Below, piece by piece: positions 33,932-45,222 of a stretch of 64,000 nucleotides of DNA. Both the position numbers and the translations under genes were made by a program. Under the pieces are notes generated by a model. That model saw only the letters and a list, made by a program, of their open reading frames with translations, did not search any database and was not told the DNA's origin. This DNA is from Neckera pumila (lineage: Eukaryota; Streptophyta; Bryopsida; Hypnales; Neckeraceae). Within the stretch, counting starts at the first letter, position 1. Each line of letters begins with the position of its first letter. The DNA lies in NCBI GenBank assembly GCA_963969595.1, contig OZ018416.1, positions 11,176,065 through 11,240,064 of the forward strand, read 5' to 3'.

Positions 33932-34924
33932 TTATAAACTCTCAAATATTCTCCAAGCAGCACGCGGCAAGAGCAGAAACACCCCAACAAGTCGCACTGA
34001 AATATAGTGTAACTGCAGCAGACAGCCAGCACAAACATACAGACATACAGTATGCATGAGGCTTTTATAAGCACTACATAAAAGTTCGCCATCAAAAACA
34101 TTTTGGCTGACTAACTGACAACTGAAGGGGAGGATTTCATCAGGAGGGTAGTTATTAAAATTGCGAATCAGGAAAGACAGTCTGCCCTGGCTGGCTCTGA
34201 GTTCGACTACTTGCGACCACCAAAGGGAAATGACGACGGCTTGACTCTGTAGGGAATTCATTTCGTTTGCTGGGAGTGCAATCTGCCCCTGTTTTTCGCG
34301 CTCATCAGGAACAGCATTCAACCAACTGCCCAGAATCGAGGACCTGCCTGCTCCATCTGACACGAGCTTGAAGAGGAAGTGGCACGGATGGACTTCATTT
34401 CTCACGTGGTTGCACAAATCTTCCGGATCTTGCATGGAATTCAGTATCATGATGCACATTTTCTTTTTTATCACCTGTAGACAGGCTGTGTTTGCTAAGG
34501 TTATTGGCACCAGGTGTGTGTTTTTAACCCATAAACATCGCCGCGGCCATTTTCTGGTCAATGAATGAGAGAGAATCCTTTGGTGTAGGACAGAACAACA
34601 ATTATTCAGTCTCGGAAAGGGGAGATCTTCTACAATAGCTTGACTTCCAATAGATACTTTTGCATTTTTTAATGTAGATGATGTCACAAGGTAATGAAAA
34701 AGGATGATTTCCAGGGTCACCCCTTCTCCTTTAAGGGTGAAACAGGTGATGAAGGTACCTAGTTGCATGACATAATGGTTCATCCACATCTCAGTCTCGG
34801 GTCGCACTCGGGGGGGAGGGGGGCAGCGAGCCCAGCCCATGCACGTTCTTGGGTCGCACACTTTGAGAAACCAGGCCACCTGGAACGACAGACAAGAGCT
34901 GCATTCCTGAGTCAACTCCATCAA
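33932..34924 (-). CDS. Longest ORF of the window, unknown product
   Basis: The ORF has 330 codons on the minus strand, in a GC-rich island. The middle has the texture of real protein, for example QDPEDLCNHVRNEVHPCHF, GWLNAV-type blocks and GRLSFLIRNFNNYPPDEIL. The N-terminal third is proline/arginine-rich and the C-terminus is hydrophobic and cysteine-rich (YVCAGCLLQLHYISVRLVGV), which may be membrane-like or simply non-coding. Splice-like sites occur inside: TGTCTACAG|GT near 34480, and CTAG|GTACC near 34758. The true structure may therefore be one or two exons of a longer gene. Overlapping minus ORFs (33667-34101 and 34791-34997) use other frames. I recognise no domain, and chance openness in GC-rich DNA cannot be excluded. 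Confidence 0.3.
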   Translation of the reverse strand: MMELTQECSSCLSFQVAWFLKVCDPRTCMGWARCPPPPRVRPETEMWMNHYVMQLGTFITCFTLKGEGVTLEIILFHYLVTSSTLKNAKVSIGSQAIVEDLPFPRLNNCCSVLHQRILSHSLTRKWPRRCLWVKNTHLVPITLANTACLQVIKKKMCIMILNSMQDPEDLCNHVRNEVHPCHFLFKLVSDGAGRSSILGSWLNAVPDEREKQGQIALPANEMNSLQSQAVVISLWWSQVVELRASQGRLSFLIRNFNNYPPDEILPFSCQLVSQNVFDGELLCSAYKSLMHTVCLYVCAGCLLQLHYISVRLVGVFLLLPRAAWRIFESL

Positions 34925-35254
34925 AAGAGATGTAATGGACCAATGGCGGAGGAGGATATGGGGGTGACGCAGCGTCTGCCCCCTTTTGGAAAATCATTTT
35001 TTTTTTTTTTCGCCCAGATCATTTGGCAGTTTACATTTGAGGAACTGGAGGCATGACAGACAGAGGTGGAATGCAGAGACGATGGCCGAGCATTTTGTTC
35101 ACCAATTAAACCCTTAAACGTCATTGGCATCCGATGGATGACAGGAAATTCTTCTAGTAGGACAAAAGTTCAACTCTTCATCCTCAAAATTTTGTTGTGG
35201 AAAGGGGAGGTCTTCTACAATAGTTTGAATTCCAATGAGTGCTTTTACAAATTT
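34925..35254. other. Edge of the GC-rich island
   Basis: It contains a T11-type run near 34998-35010 and several short overlapping ORFs. None has support. The composition returns to AT-rich by about 35150. Confidence 0.3.
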
Positions 35255-35258
35255 TTAA

Positions 35259-36133
35259 CCCCTAAAATATCAAGGCAATTTCTGGTTCCAAAACCACTGA
35301 AAACTGCTATTTTTGCTGCAATCACTCCCTAAACAAAAAAAAACTTCTTTTTTAGAATCTAACCATAGGATCTTGAACTTCCTTTGTCTTAGATTATGTG
35401 GTAAAAATTTTATGAAGTTTGACCGTACGGATTGGAAGATATTAGCATTTGAAGTTGGAAAAAGAAGTTTTTTGGAATTGTGGCCTGCAATTTCATATGA
35501 CTTTGACGGCCATTTGTGGATTTTTTTTGCACTACACACCATAAAGTTAAAATTTTATGTGTTTCACATTTAAGTTGAGAGTTTCACATTTAAGTTAAGT
35601 AGAAGTAGGTCTAAAATTGAACAAAACACTAAACCGTTAGTAGCTCTTAGGTGGAATTAAAACACCATAATCCCAACGGCGGGATTGTTCTTGCAAACAA
35701 ACTTTACCTTGTCAAAAAAAATTTGAAAAATATAAAATTGCATTCAGAAATGAACTTCTAAAAGTTTTTTTTATTGTAGACGCTTAGATTGCCCAAAAAC
35801 AAGATTGTCCACAACTTTCTCATATTGAGTCCAAATAAAATGAATCAAAGCTTCAAATGTAGACAAAAACATGATCTTTGAAGAAAAAAAATTGAAAAAA
35901 AAAAATTCATTTTTTTAAAGTTTTTTTTTTTCTGCCCGGCGAACTGCTTTTTTGACTTCGGGTGGCATAACTTTTGCTCATGGGCACTAATTGAAAAAAA
36001 ATTATATTCTTAGAAAGCTAATGTGATTTCCTATCTTCAAAAAAGGTTTCAAAAAATCAGATCAAAATTTCAGGTTGCACAAGCTTGCCCGAAATCCCAA
36101 GTGTCCCCCAAGGGGACTTTGGTAGTTTAGGGA
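35259..36133 (+). mobile_element. Family T element, alpha subfamily
   Basis: TTAA on both sides (35255-35258, 36134-36137); 875 bp, with one terminal change (TTTAGGGA). The alpha block GACGGCCATTTGTGG is at 35505-35519 and GTGTCCCCCAAGGGGAC at 36100-36116. It is shortened after about 35575, where a CACATTTAAGTT word is duplicated and the segment ending in a TTTTAC-rich tract is missing. Opposed 86- and 90-codon ORFs are incidental. Confidence 0.85.
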
Positions 36134-36198
36134 TTAAACCAATGATTCACACGGTAATGGAAATGGACGATTTCCAAGATTACCCGTTTGTACTTTAA

Positions 36199-37091
36199 CC
36201 CCTAAAGGACCAAGGCCTTTTTTCTGCCAAAAACCTCTCAAAACTGCCATTTCTAGAGCAAAGAGTAAAAAAATTTAAAAATTGTTTTTTTAACATCTAA
36301 CGGTAGGATCTTATAACTAACTAGTATGAAAATGTGTGGAAAAGATTTCGAAATTTTTGACCGCACAAATTGAAAAATATCTGCGCTTGAAGTGAAAAAA
36401 TCAAGTATTGTGGGACTAGATTTTTTGACTTTGAACATTTTTAACTTAAATTTTTTGCACTACAGAGTTTTGAGCTTTTAATCTTTCTAGTGGAGAATTG
36501 AGTTGAGAGTCTAGGAAAAAAAAGAAACTCAAAAAAACTTAATTTTCATTCTTAAAAAAATTGTTAAGTAGAACTAGGTACAAGATAGAAGGAAAATCTA
36601 AAATATTAATATCTTTTAGATGGAATTAAAATGCACTAATCCCAATAGTGAGATTGTTCTAGCACAAAAACTAAACCATGTGGAACTTTTTTTTTGAAAG
36701 TTGCAAAAATTGCATTCCAAAATGAATCTTACAAGTTACTTTTTTCAAGAAGATGCTCTAATCACTTCAAAAACAAGATTGTCTTTAACTTTATCATAAA
36801 AAATCCAAATGAAATGAATCAAAGCTTTTTAAATAGACAAAAGTATAATCTATAAGGAAAAAAATTAAAAAAAATTGCAAATTTTTTTTGCTGCTTGCTC
36901 TCCCTTGTTTTGAGCTTATTTGGGCATAACTTTTGTTCCTGGGCACCAATTGAAAAAAAATTATATTCTTACAAAGCTTATCAGTTTTTCTATCTCCAAA
37001 AAAGTTTCAAAAACTTACAATAAAAATTTAGCTCATAGGTACTTGCCCAAAATCCCATTTCTCCCCCGAACGGACAATGGTCCTTTAGGAG
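36199..37091 (+). mobile_element. Family T element, beta subfamily
   Basis: TTAA at 36195-36198 and 37092-37095; 893 bp. It lies only about 60 bp after the preceding alpha copy in the same orientation. End A is canonical; End B is slightly altered (TCCCCCGAACGGACAATGG, then CCTTTAGGAG). The uninterrupted GGAATTAAAATGCACT segment near 36620 shows what the 31.15-kb insertion site looked like. Confidence 0.88.
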
Positions 37092-37320
37092 TTAACCTTG
37101 TAAGGACGGGCTAGTCTCCGTGGAAATCTTCCTTTTTGATACAATGTGCATCATCTACAGTTCAAAAATCAAAAGCACTCATTCAAGGACAAGCTACTGT
37201 AGTAGCTCTCCCTTTTTTGTAAGAAATTCCAAGGATGAACAATTGCACTTATGTCCTACATGCAAAGATTCTTTGTCATTCATTAGACACTTAGTGTCCG
37301 CGGCAACGTTATAGGGTTAA

Positions 37321-38047
37321 CACCTAAAGGACCGTTGTCTCTTTGGAGGACAAATGGGATTTTGGGCAAGTATCTACAGGGTGAACTTTTGTCCTTTTTT
37401 TTTATTAATATTTTAAAATAGAAATATTGATTAGCTTTGTGGGAATATTAATTTTTTCAATCAATGCCCGGGAACAAAAAGTATGCCCAAATAAGCTAAA
37501 AACAGAAGAAAGGAGGTAGCAAAAAAAATTCAAAAATTTGAATTCTTTTTTATTAATCATTTTCTCTCATAGATTATATTTTTGTCTACATGGAAAGTTT
37601 TGATTCATTCCATTTGGAATTGTTATGAGAAAGTTATGGACAATGTTGTTTTTTAGGCAATTAAAGCATCTTTTTGAAAAAATAACTTATAGGATTCATT
37701 TTTGAATGCAATTTTACAATTTTTAAAGTATAAAATTAAATTTTTTTGAATTTTTTTTCCCCCTAGGCTCTCAATTCAATTTTCCCACTACAAATATTTA
37801 AAGCTCAAAACTCTATAGTGCAAAAATTAAAGTTAAGAAGGTTCAAAGTCAAATAATCTAGTTCCGCAATGTGTTGAAAAATTTGATTCTTTCACTTTGA
37901 ACGCAGACATCTTGCAATCTATACAATTAGGTATAAGATTATATGGTTAGATGTGCAAAAAACAAAAATCAATTTCTTTTACTCTTTGCTATAAAATTGG
38001 CAATTTTGAAGGTTTTCTTGCAAAAAAAGGCCTTAGTCCTTCAAGGG
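37321..38047 (-). mobile_element. Family T element, beta subfamily, internally deleted
   Basis: TTAA at 37317-37320 and 38048-38051; 727 bp, about 190 bp shorter than sister copies. The missing part lies around 37725, where the ATGCAATTTTACAATTTT segment jumps directly to the TTTTTTGAATTTT segment that is normally about 100-190 bp further on. The ends are CACCTAAAGGACC and CCTTCAAGGG. Confidence 0.85.
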
Positions 38048-38190
38048 TTAAGGATTAAGCTGTGGATGTATTGCATGGCAAAAATGATATAGTAGGATCT
38101 ATAAGGAACCTCCACAACTTGGATTGTAGTATTTGTTCAATTTGATCATGAATAGGGTTAAATTTAACCTCTCTATTGCTGGGATCTTAA

Positions 38191-39096
38191 CCCCTAAAGG
38201 ACCATTGTCCCTTCTGGGGACAAATGCGTTTTTGGGCAGGTACCTATGGGCTGCAATTTTCTTCTGATTTTTGAAACTTTTTTGGAGGTAGAAAATCTGA
38301 TTAGCTTCATGGGAATACAATTTTTTTCACAACTGGTGCTCAAGAACAAAAGTTATGATCAAATAAACTCAAAATAGGGGACAGCGGGCAGCCAAAAGAA
38401 TTTGCAATTTTTTTTTTTTTTTTGGAATATTTTTTTCTCATAGACTATATTTTTGTCTATCCAGAAAGCTTTGATTCATTTCATTTGGATTTTGTATGAG
38501 AAAGTTATGGACATTCTTGTTTTTCAGGCAGTTACAACATCTTTTTGAAAAAAATAATTTGTAGGATTCATTTCTGAATGCAATTTTTCAAATTTTTTTT
38601 TTTGCATGGTTTACTTTACTTGATAGAACAATCTCACCATTGGGATTAGTGCATTCTACTCCCACCTAAAATATATGAATATTTTAGATTTTTCTTCTAT
38701 CTCGTACCTATCTCTACTTAACAATTTTTTTAATAATGAAAATTAAGTTTTTTTGAACTTTTTTTTTTGGCTAGATTCTCAACTCAATTCTCCAATATAA
38801 ACATTAAAAGCTCAAAACTCTGTAGTGCAAAAAAATAAAGTTAAAAATGTTCAAAGTCAAAAAATCTAGTCCCACAATGTGCTGAAAAACTTGTTTTTTT
38901 CACTTTAAATGCAGATATCTTGCAATCTGTGCGGTCAAAAATTCTGAAATTTTTTCCACACACTCTCATACTAGTTAGGTGTAAGCCCCTATGGTTAGAT
39001 GTGGAAAAAAAAAATTCAATTTCTTTTATTTTTTGCTATAGAAATGGCAGTTTTGAGTGTTTTTTGGCAGAAAAAGGGCCTCGGTCCTTTTAGGGG
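38191..39096 (-). mobile_element. Family T element, beta subfamily
   Basis: TTAA at 38187-38190 and 39097-39100; 906 bp with perfect ends. End B reads GGACCATTGTCCCTTCTGGG, then GACAAATGCG. It is a good reference for the inverted module, here on the plus strand: GATATCTTGCAATCTGTGCG followed by GTCAAAAATTCTGAAATTTT (38910-38955). Confidence 0.9.
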
Positions 39097-39100
39097 TTAA

Positions 39101-40085
39101 ATATTGTTTGCCAATGAGGCAAAGGTCCTTCTTGCACCCTTGAAATGAAGACCTCTATAATGAACAAAATTGTCTTATATGGCTCTTTAATTAACCCAAA
39201 TTAACTGAGAACTCTCTCCCAGGCATCTAGTAAAGCAATATACCTTCCTAGCATAGGATGAACCATTGCCTTGTTATACAATGTTATGATAAGATGTAGA
39301 TCAAGTGGATAGCCATGTGTCATGAATCTTGTCTTCTTGCTTCATTTCCAAGATAGTTTTGTATGGGTTATTTTTGTAGTTGAAATACACTTCAATGTGT
39401 GCCTCCCAAATCAACTAAAAATACTTAATTATGTTAGGTAGAACAAACCATCATATGAATTTGCCCTCATACCATTGCTGAAATTTATTAAACTTTTTTT
39501 CCACACAAAGACAAGTATAAGAAACAACATGAATAATTAAAATTATGTTTTTTTGACAAAGTATGAATTTGTAATTAATTTTTGAAGTGTGTTGGCCACC
39601 ATCATGGCCCAAAGAGTCTCTAGACTGTCACAAAATCAACAATAAGTGTATCCATAATGGTCATTTTACTCACCTAAAGCCATCACAATATTTTTTAACA
39701 TAGCCACAACATGAAGGCCTACAAAATGTCACTTCCTTCAAAGAATTTACATCAAAAGGTGGAAGATACTATTGTAGTCACTAAACACTCCATTACTATC
39801 ACCTAAGACATTGATTGTGGTCCAAATCTAATTTATTGAAAAAGAACTGTAATAGATCATTCCCTAGGTGTCCGGAATGGATCTTCTGACTTTAATAGGT
39901 TGTTCTAATTCAATTTGTCTGGATGTCAAGGCATATCAAGATGAGATTTTTGTTCTATAGAAAGAAACCATCTACTACTTTTATATTCTTTTTAAGAACA
40001 TCACGGTTGTGTAAATTTTTTTATGAATATAGTGCAAGTGTAGTAAGATAGGATTTTTTAAACTTGTATATGGATTGTATTTGCG
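39101..40085. other. Intergenic DNA, possible eroded coding DNA
   Basis: No ORF above 60 codons. The minus strand around 39560-39900 has a coding-like texture in short stretches, but I could not match it to hAT or any other transposase with confidence. Confidence 0.25.
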
Positions 40086-40224
40086 CACTACAAGGGGGCA
40101 GGGTCAATTCGGACATTTTTTTGTCAATTTTTGTCAAATTGGACATTTTTTTGACAGAATTATGTCAATTCGGACATTTTAATCAATTAGGATGTGTCAA
40201 TTTGGACACTGTTTTCTTGTAGAA
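40086..40224. mobile_element. Small CACTA element with repeated sub-terminal motif
   Basis: The left end is CACTACAAGG and the right end GTTTTCTTGTAG, followed by AA where TG is expected. About 139 bp. The interior is mostly four or five copies of TCAATTCGGACA or close variants. The right end (TTTGGACACTG, then TTTTCTTGTAG) matches the right end of the 16.8-kb element, so both belong to one family. Confidence 0.75.
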
Positions 40225-40496
40225 TTGGAATTTTTCTTTCTTTAATCTCTTAGCACTCACTCTGCCGTCCCAATTCTAAACAATGAACAAAGAGGTTCCA
40301 AGGGCTTTTTTGACCACATAACTTCTCATTCATCCAAACCAATGCTAGACTTTTAGAAAAAGCACACTTTCTATTTGATGATTTTGATGAATTTGAGTTA
40401 ATTATTATATGTCTTTATAAAAATGAAAGCCAAAATATGCAAAAAATTCAAGAAAGGATTCATGCACTAAAGGATTAGATTGCAATCAAGTGTTAA

Positions 40497-41413
40497 CCCC
40501 TAAAGTTTCATGACTATGTAATCACCAAAAACGCTCCAAAATTGCCATTTCTTATGCAACCACCAAATTTTTGGAAAAAAACAATTTTTGACACATGTAA
40601 CTATAGGATATTGTAGTATGATATTTTGAAAACATGTGGTATAAATTTCAGAAAATTTCACCGTGTGGATCATAAGATATGAGCATTCAAAGTCTTGAAA
40701 ACTAATTTTTCAATCTTGCGAAAAACCGGGCAGCTGCACTTTGCAAGCTCACTTTTCAATGAAAAAATGCCGATAAAGGTGGTGCTTCTTTGAATTCAGT
40801 TTCCTAAACAAGTTGTCTATATGCTTGAAAAATTTCACATCATTTGGAATTGTACAACATATAGAAAAAAAATAGTAAGTAGAAAGAAGTAGAAAATGAT
40901 TCAAAATACTAAATTGTTAAAAATTTAATCATGGAATTCAAAAATGTCAATCCCAATGGTTGTAATGTTGTAACAATCATCCTAGGATTTATTTTTTTCC
41001 AAAAATATTGAAAATTGAGTTAAATAAACGACTTTAAAGTTCTTTTAGAGTAGACAATCCATAACTGCCCGCAAACCAAAACCCCTCATAACTTTTGACT
41101 CATTGATTGAAATAGAATGACTCAAAGCTTTTTAATTGTATATAAATGTAGGGAACCAATTTTTTTTTTAAAAACTCCGGAAAAAATGATTTTTTCTTAT
41201 CTGCCCAAATTGCCCAGTTACAAAAAAAAGTAACATATTAGGTCACAACTTTTGACTCATATTTTGAAATGTCATGAAACTTGGTACACATGAAGATATT
41301 TCTCGTCCCCACCTTTTGTTAAAATTTCAGCCTCAAATATGGGTATCTCTAGACACACGTACCTGCCCAAAATTTCCATACGGCCAAAAAAATGCATGTT
41401 GGTCCTTTAGGGG
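40497..41413 (+). mobile_element. Family T element, delta subfamily (reference copy)
   Basis: TTAA at 40493-40496 and 41414-41417; 917 bp. Delta End A reads CATGACTATGTAATCACCAA and differs from the alpha/beta End A except for the first 9 bp and the later AAAATTGCCATTTCT. End B reads GGCCAAAAAAATGCATGTTG, then GTCCTTTAGGGG, with no GTCCCC palindrome. ATAACTTTTGACTCAT modules lie at 41088 and (as ACAACTTTTGACTCAT) 41246; an inverted one lies near 40625-40700. Confidence 0.9.
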
Positions 41414-41664
41414 TTAACTTCCTCCAATGATGTAGATGTGAGGTTTCACTACACTAGTAAATCTTGGGTTGTGTAGACTAGAAAAATGACTATGAGATTA
41501 CAAAAAGATCCACTAGTTGTCAACTTCATCGTATGGGTCTTCTTCTAGAGTTTCCAAATGAAATAACTAACAAAAATAATGTGCCAAATACAAACCTTTT
41601 CTACCACCTAATTCAACACATATTCCCATTGAATTCTGTTATACTAATTGGAAGCATAACTTAA

Positions 41665-42541
41665 TCTCTAAACGCCCATTGTTCTCTTGGATTGACAAAT
41701 GAAAATTCAAATAGGTACCTACAATCTCAATGTGATTTTTGGAAGCTTTTTTTATAAGATAAGTAAACAGATTACTTTTGTGGAAATAAAAAAATTCAGC
41801 TAGTCCCTAGTAGCAAAAGTAATACCACCTAATGTAAAATATCCAAATTCAAGCAACAAAAAAACTCACAAAAATTCAAAATTCAAAATTTGTCTATATA
41901 AATTAATTTTGTCTATATGTAAGATTTTAATTTATCATACTTGGATTATTTATGTTTTTGGAGGGCAATCGTAGCATTTTCTTGAAAAAATTATTTATAT
42001 AATTTGGTCCAAATTCAATTTTTACAATTTTTCAAATAAAAAGGTCTATAAGGTTAAGATCAATTTTTAGAATAATCTCACCGTTACAATTGATGTGTCT
42101 CAATTCCACCTTGAAATAGTTATTGATTAGGATTTCTTTCCATCTTATATGTACTTCTACTTAATAGTTTTTTAAAGAACAAAATTTAGGATTTCTTTTC
42201 TTGATTTTCTACTCTGAGATTCTAAACTCAATTATTCACCATGAAGATTTAAACCTTGGACTCTACAATACAAAAAAATTTAAGTTGAAAAGGAGTCAAA
42301 GTCTAAAAACCTAATATGGGAAGGTACAAAAAAAATCTTTACACTTTGAACATTGGTATCTTACAATCTATTTGGTCAAAGTTTTTGAAATTTCTTCTAT
42401 ACATTCTCATTTCAATCTTACTATTGCAAGATCCTATGGTTGAATATGAAAAGAATCAAACTTTATAAATTTTGGTTCCTTGCAATAGAAATGAAAATTT
42501 GGAATGTTGGTTTAGTAATACGTAATATAGTCCTTTGGAGA
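41665..42541 (-). mobile_element. Oldest recognisable family T copy
   Basis: TTAA at 41661-41664 and 42542-42545; 877 bp. The overall plan is kept (TCTCTAAACGCCCATTGTTC start, TCCTTTGGAGA end, shared interior word order), but identity to any other copy is low. It predates the alpha/beta/gamma split or evolved separately. Confidence 0.7.
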
Positions 42542-42658
42542 TTAAGGTAGGGACACCCAAAAATACCACTTTTTCTACCATGGATAGTTGCTATTATTAA
42601 ACTAATAAGATTTTTATACCTTCTTATTGACAAGGAACAGGAGATTTTAGTGCATTAA

Positions 42659-44504
42659 CTCCTAAATCCCCAAGGCATTTTCTGGCTCCAAAATCACTAA
42701 AAACTGTCATTTCTACTACAATCACTCTCTAAACCAATAAAACTATTTTTTTAGAATCTAACCATAGGAACTTGTACTTCACTTGTCTTAGATCATGTGG
42801 TAAAAATTTCATGAAGTTTGACTGTACGGATTGGAAGATATTAGCATTTGAAGTTGGAAAAAGAAGTTTTTTTGAATTGTGGCTTGCAATTTCAGATGAC
42901 TTTGATGGCCTTTTGTGGATTTTTTTTGCACTACATACCATAAAGTTAAATTTGTTTATGTTGAACATTTGGGTTGAGAGTCAGGTAAAAAAAATTCAGA
43001 ATGTCAAAACCTGATTTTTACATATAAAAAAATTGTTAAGTAGAAGTAGGTCTAAAATTGAACAAAACACTAAATTGATAATAGCTCTTAAGTGGCATTA
43101 AAACACCATAATCCCAACGGTGGTATTGTTCTTGCAAACAAAATTAACCTTGTCAAAAAAAATATTGAAAAAAATTGAAAATTGCATTCAAAAATGAATT
43201 CTATAATTTTTTTGCTTAACCCCTAAAGGACCGAAGTGATTTTCCTACCAAAAAACATTCAAAATTGTCATTTCTATTGCAAAGAGAAAAGAGTTTAGAA
43301 AATTGTTTTTTTTTGCATATCCAACCGTAAGATCTTATCCTTGACTAGTATATGATTATGTGAAAGAAATTTCAGAAGCTTTGACCACGTAGATTGCATG
43401 ATAAATGCATTTAAAGTGAAGAAAACAAGTTTTTTTCCACCTTGCTTGACTAGACTTTTTGGCTTTGAATCTTTTTAGTTCAAATTTTTTGCACTACTGA
43501 TTTTGATTTTCTACTTATTTATGTTAAATAGTTGAGTTGAGAATCTACCAAAAAAATTTAGGAAAAAAAGCACTTAATTTTCACTCATTAAAAAATTGTT
43601 GAGTAGAGGTGGGTACAAGATTGAAGAAAAAATTAAATTGTTAATAGCTTTTAGATGGAATTGAATCACAATAATTCCAACGGTGAGATTGTCTAGTAAG
43701 AAAATCTAACCCTATTTAACAAAAAAATTTGAAAAATTTGAAAAATTGCATTCAAAAATGAATTCTACAACTTATTTTTTCAAGAAGATGCTTAGTTTGC
43801 CCGAAAAACTAAGATTGTCCATAACTTTCTCACTATTAGTCCAAATTGAATGAAAGAAAGCTTCACATGTAGACAAAAATATAATCTTTGAGGAAAAAAT
43901 TTGAAAAAAAAATTATTTTGACTTTTTGTGATTTTTTTTTGTGCTGCCCGCAAAATTCCAATTTTACTTATTGTGCCATAACTTTCGCTCTCAGGCATCA
44001 ATTAAAATAAAAATTGTATATTTGCAAAGATCTCGCAAAAATACATAACTTCAAAAAATCCCAAAAAACATTACTAAAAATTCAGATCGTAGGAACCTGC
44101 CCGGACCCAAATTGTCCCCCAAGGGGACAACGGGTCTTTTAGAGGTTAAGATGCTTAGATTGCCCGAAAAACAAGACTGTCCATAACTTTCTCGTTATGT
44201 GTCCAAATAGAATGAATCAAAGCTTCAAATGTAGAGAAAAACATGATCTTCAAGAAGTTAAAATTTAAAAGAAAAGATTCAATTTTTTTAAGGTTTTTTT
44301 TTCTACATGGCGAACTGTTTTTTTTACTTTGGGTGGCATAACTTTTGCTCCCAAGCACCGATTGAAAAAAAATTATACTTTTAGAAAGCTAATGTGATTT
44401 CCTATCTTCAAAAAAAAATTTAAAAAATCAAGTCAAAATTTCAGGTTAGACGAGCCTGCCTAAAATCCCAAGTGTCCCCCAAGGGGACTTTGGAGATTTA
44501 GGGG
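42659..44504 (+). mobile_element. Family T element, alpha subfamily, split by a gamma copy
   Basis: The left part is 42659-43215 and the right part 44150-44504. Outer TTAA at 42655-42658 and 44505-44508. A full gamma copy is inserted at TTAA between TTTTTTGC and GATGCTTAGATTGCCC. The joined host would be about 0.92 kb and matches other alpha copies across the junction. The 79-codon minus and 80-codon plus ORFs are the recurring accidental frames. Confidence 0.88.
43220..44145 (+). mobile_element. Family T element, gamma subfamily, nested
   Basis: TTAA at 43216-43219 and 44146-44149; 926 bp. The left end is CCCCTAAAGGACC; the right end is CTTTTAGAGG (one change). It is nearly collinear with the 28.6-kb gamma copy over its whole length. 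Being inserted in an alpha copy, it transposed later than that copy. Confidence 0.9.
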
Positions 44505-44508
44505 TTAA

Positions 44509-45222
44509 AAAATGCATCGTTTTGATACCATATGTAAAAATTATGAAGGGTTGAAGTTTTATTGGTAGATATTGTGAGACCTTTTTTCCAGGAAAAGCTA
44601 CATATTGATTTTAGAGATATACACAACATGAACATCTCATAAAATAGAGCTTTAAGGTATATAATATATTTGAAGGGGAGCCTACTTAAGTAGGTCAAGA
44701 ATAGATCTTCTTCTTTTTGCCACCTATCCAACTATATATACTACTTTCATGTTCTCTACAGAGATGAATAGTTCATGCCTTGGATGAAAAGTGATGGATT
44801 TTCCATTCACCTTCAACATCCATTGATTTGTTTCTTCAACTTTGAAACCGAAAACCATCAACCTACAAAATTTGGCATCTATTCCAAATGTGGGCATATT
44901 TTCATAAATAGGAATGATGGTGTCTATTTAGAGTGTCAAAATATATGTAATAGTTGTATATTTATGGACTTACAATTCATGAGCAAATTTGAATTCAAGA
45001 GTTTTAGAAATGACAAGAGATGCACTGCATGGGAAGCAAACTTAAGGGGCCTAGCCATGATATTTAAGAATGTATTGACGACAAAGATTTTTCAAAGTTT
45101 AATGAAGAGGCTATATAATAGGGACGAAACTCATTCAAAGATTTCAGCAATGTACTTAGCTCAATCACTTGATGCTTTGTTATTTTTGCAGAAGGTTGTG
45201 AATCAATCAATACCTTAAATGA
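44509..45222 (+). other. Anonymous stretch with a 147-codon ORF
   Basis: The ORF at 44775-45218 encodes a peptide with a cysteine-bearing segment (GHIFINRNDGVYLECQNICN). Codon use is AT-rich, like the surroundings, and no domain is recognised. It stops just before the TTTG repeat. It could be a short exon or relic, but chance is more likely. Confidence 0.2.

Noticed and set aside
39560..39900. Possible hAT transposase remnant on the minus strand
   Set aside because: The coding-like texture is short and no dimerisation or DDE motif could be read.
44775..45218. 147-codon plus ORF as a confident gene
   Set aside because: AT-rich codon use equals the background, no domain is recognised, and it ends at a microsatellite. 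It is kept only as a low-confidence note.
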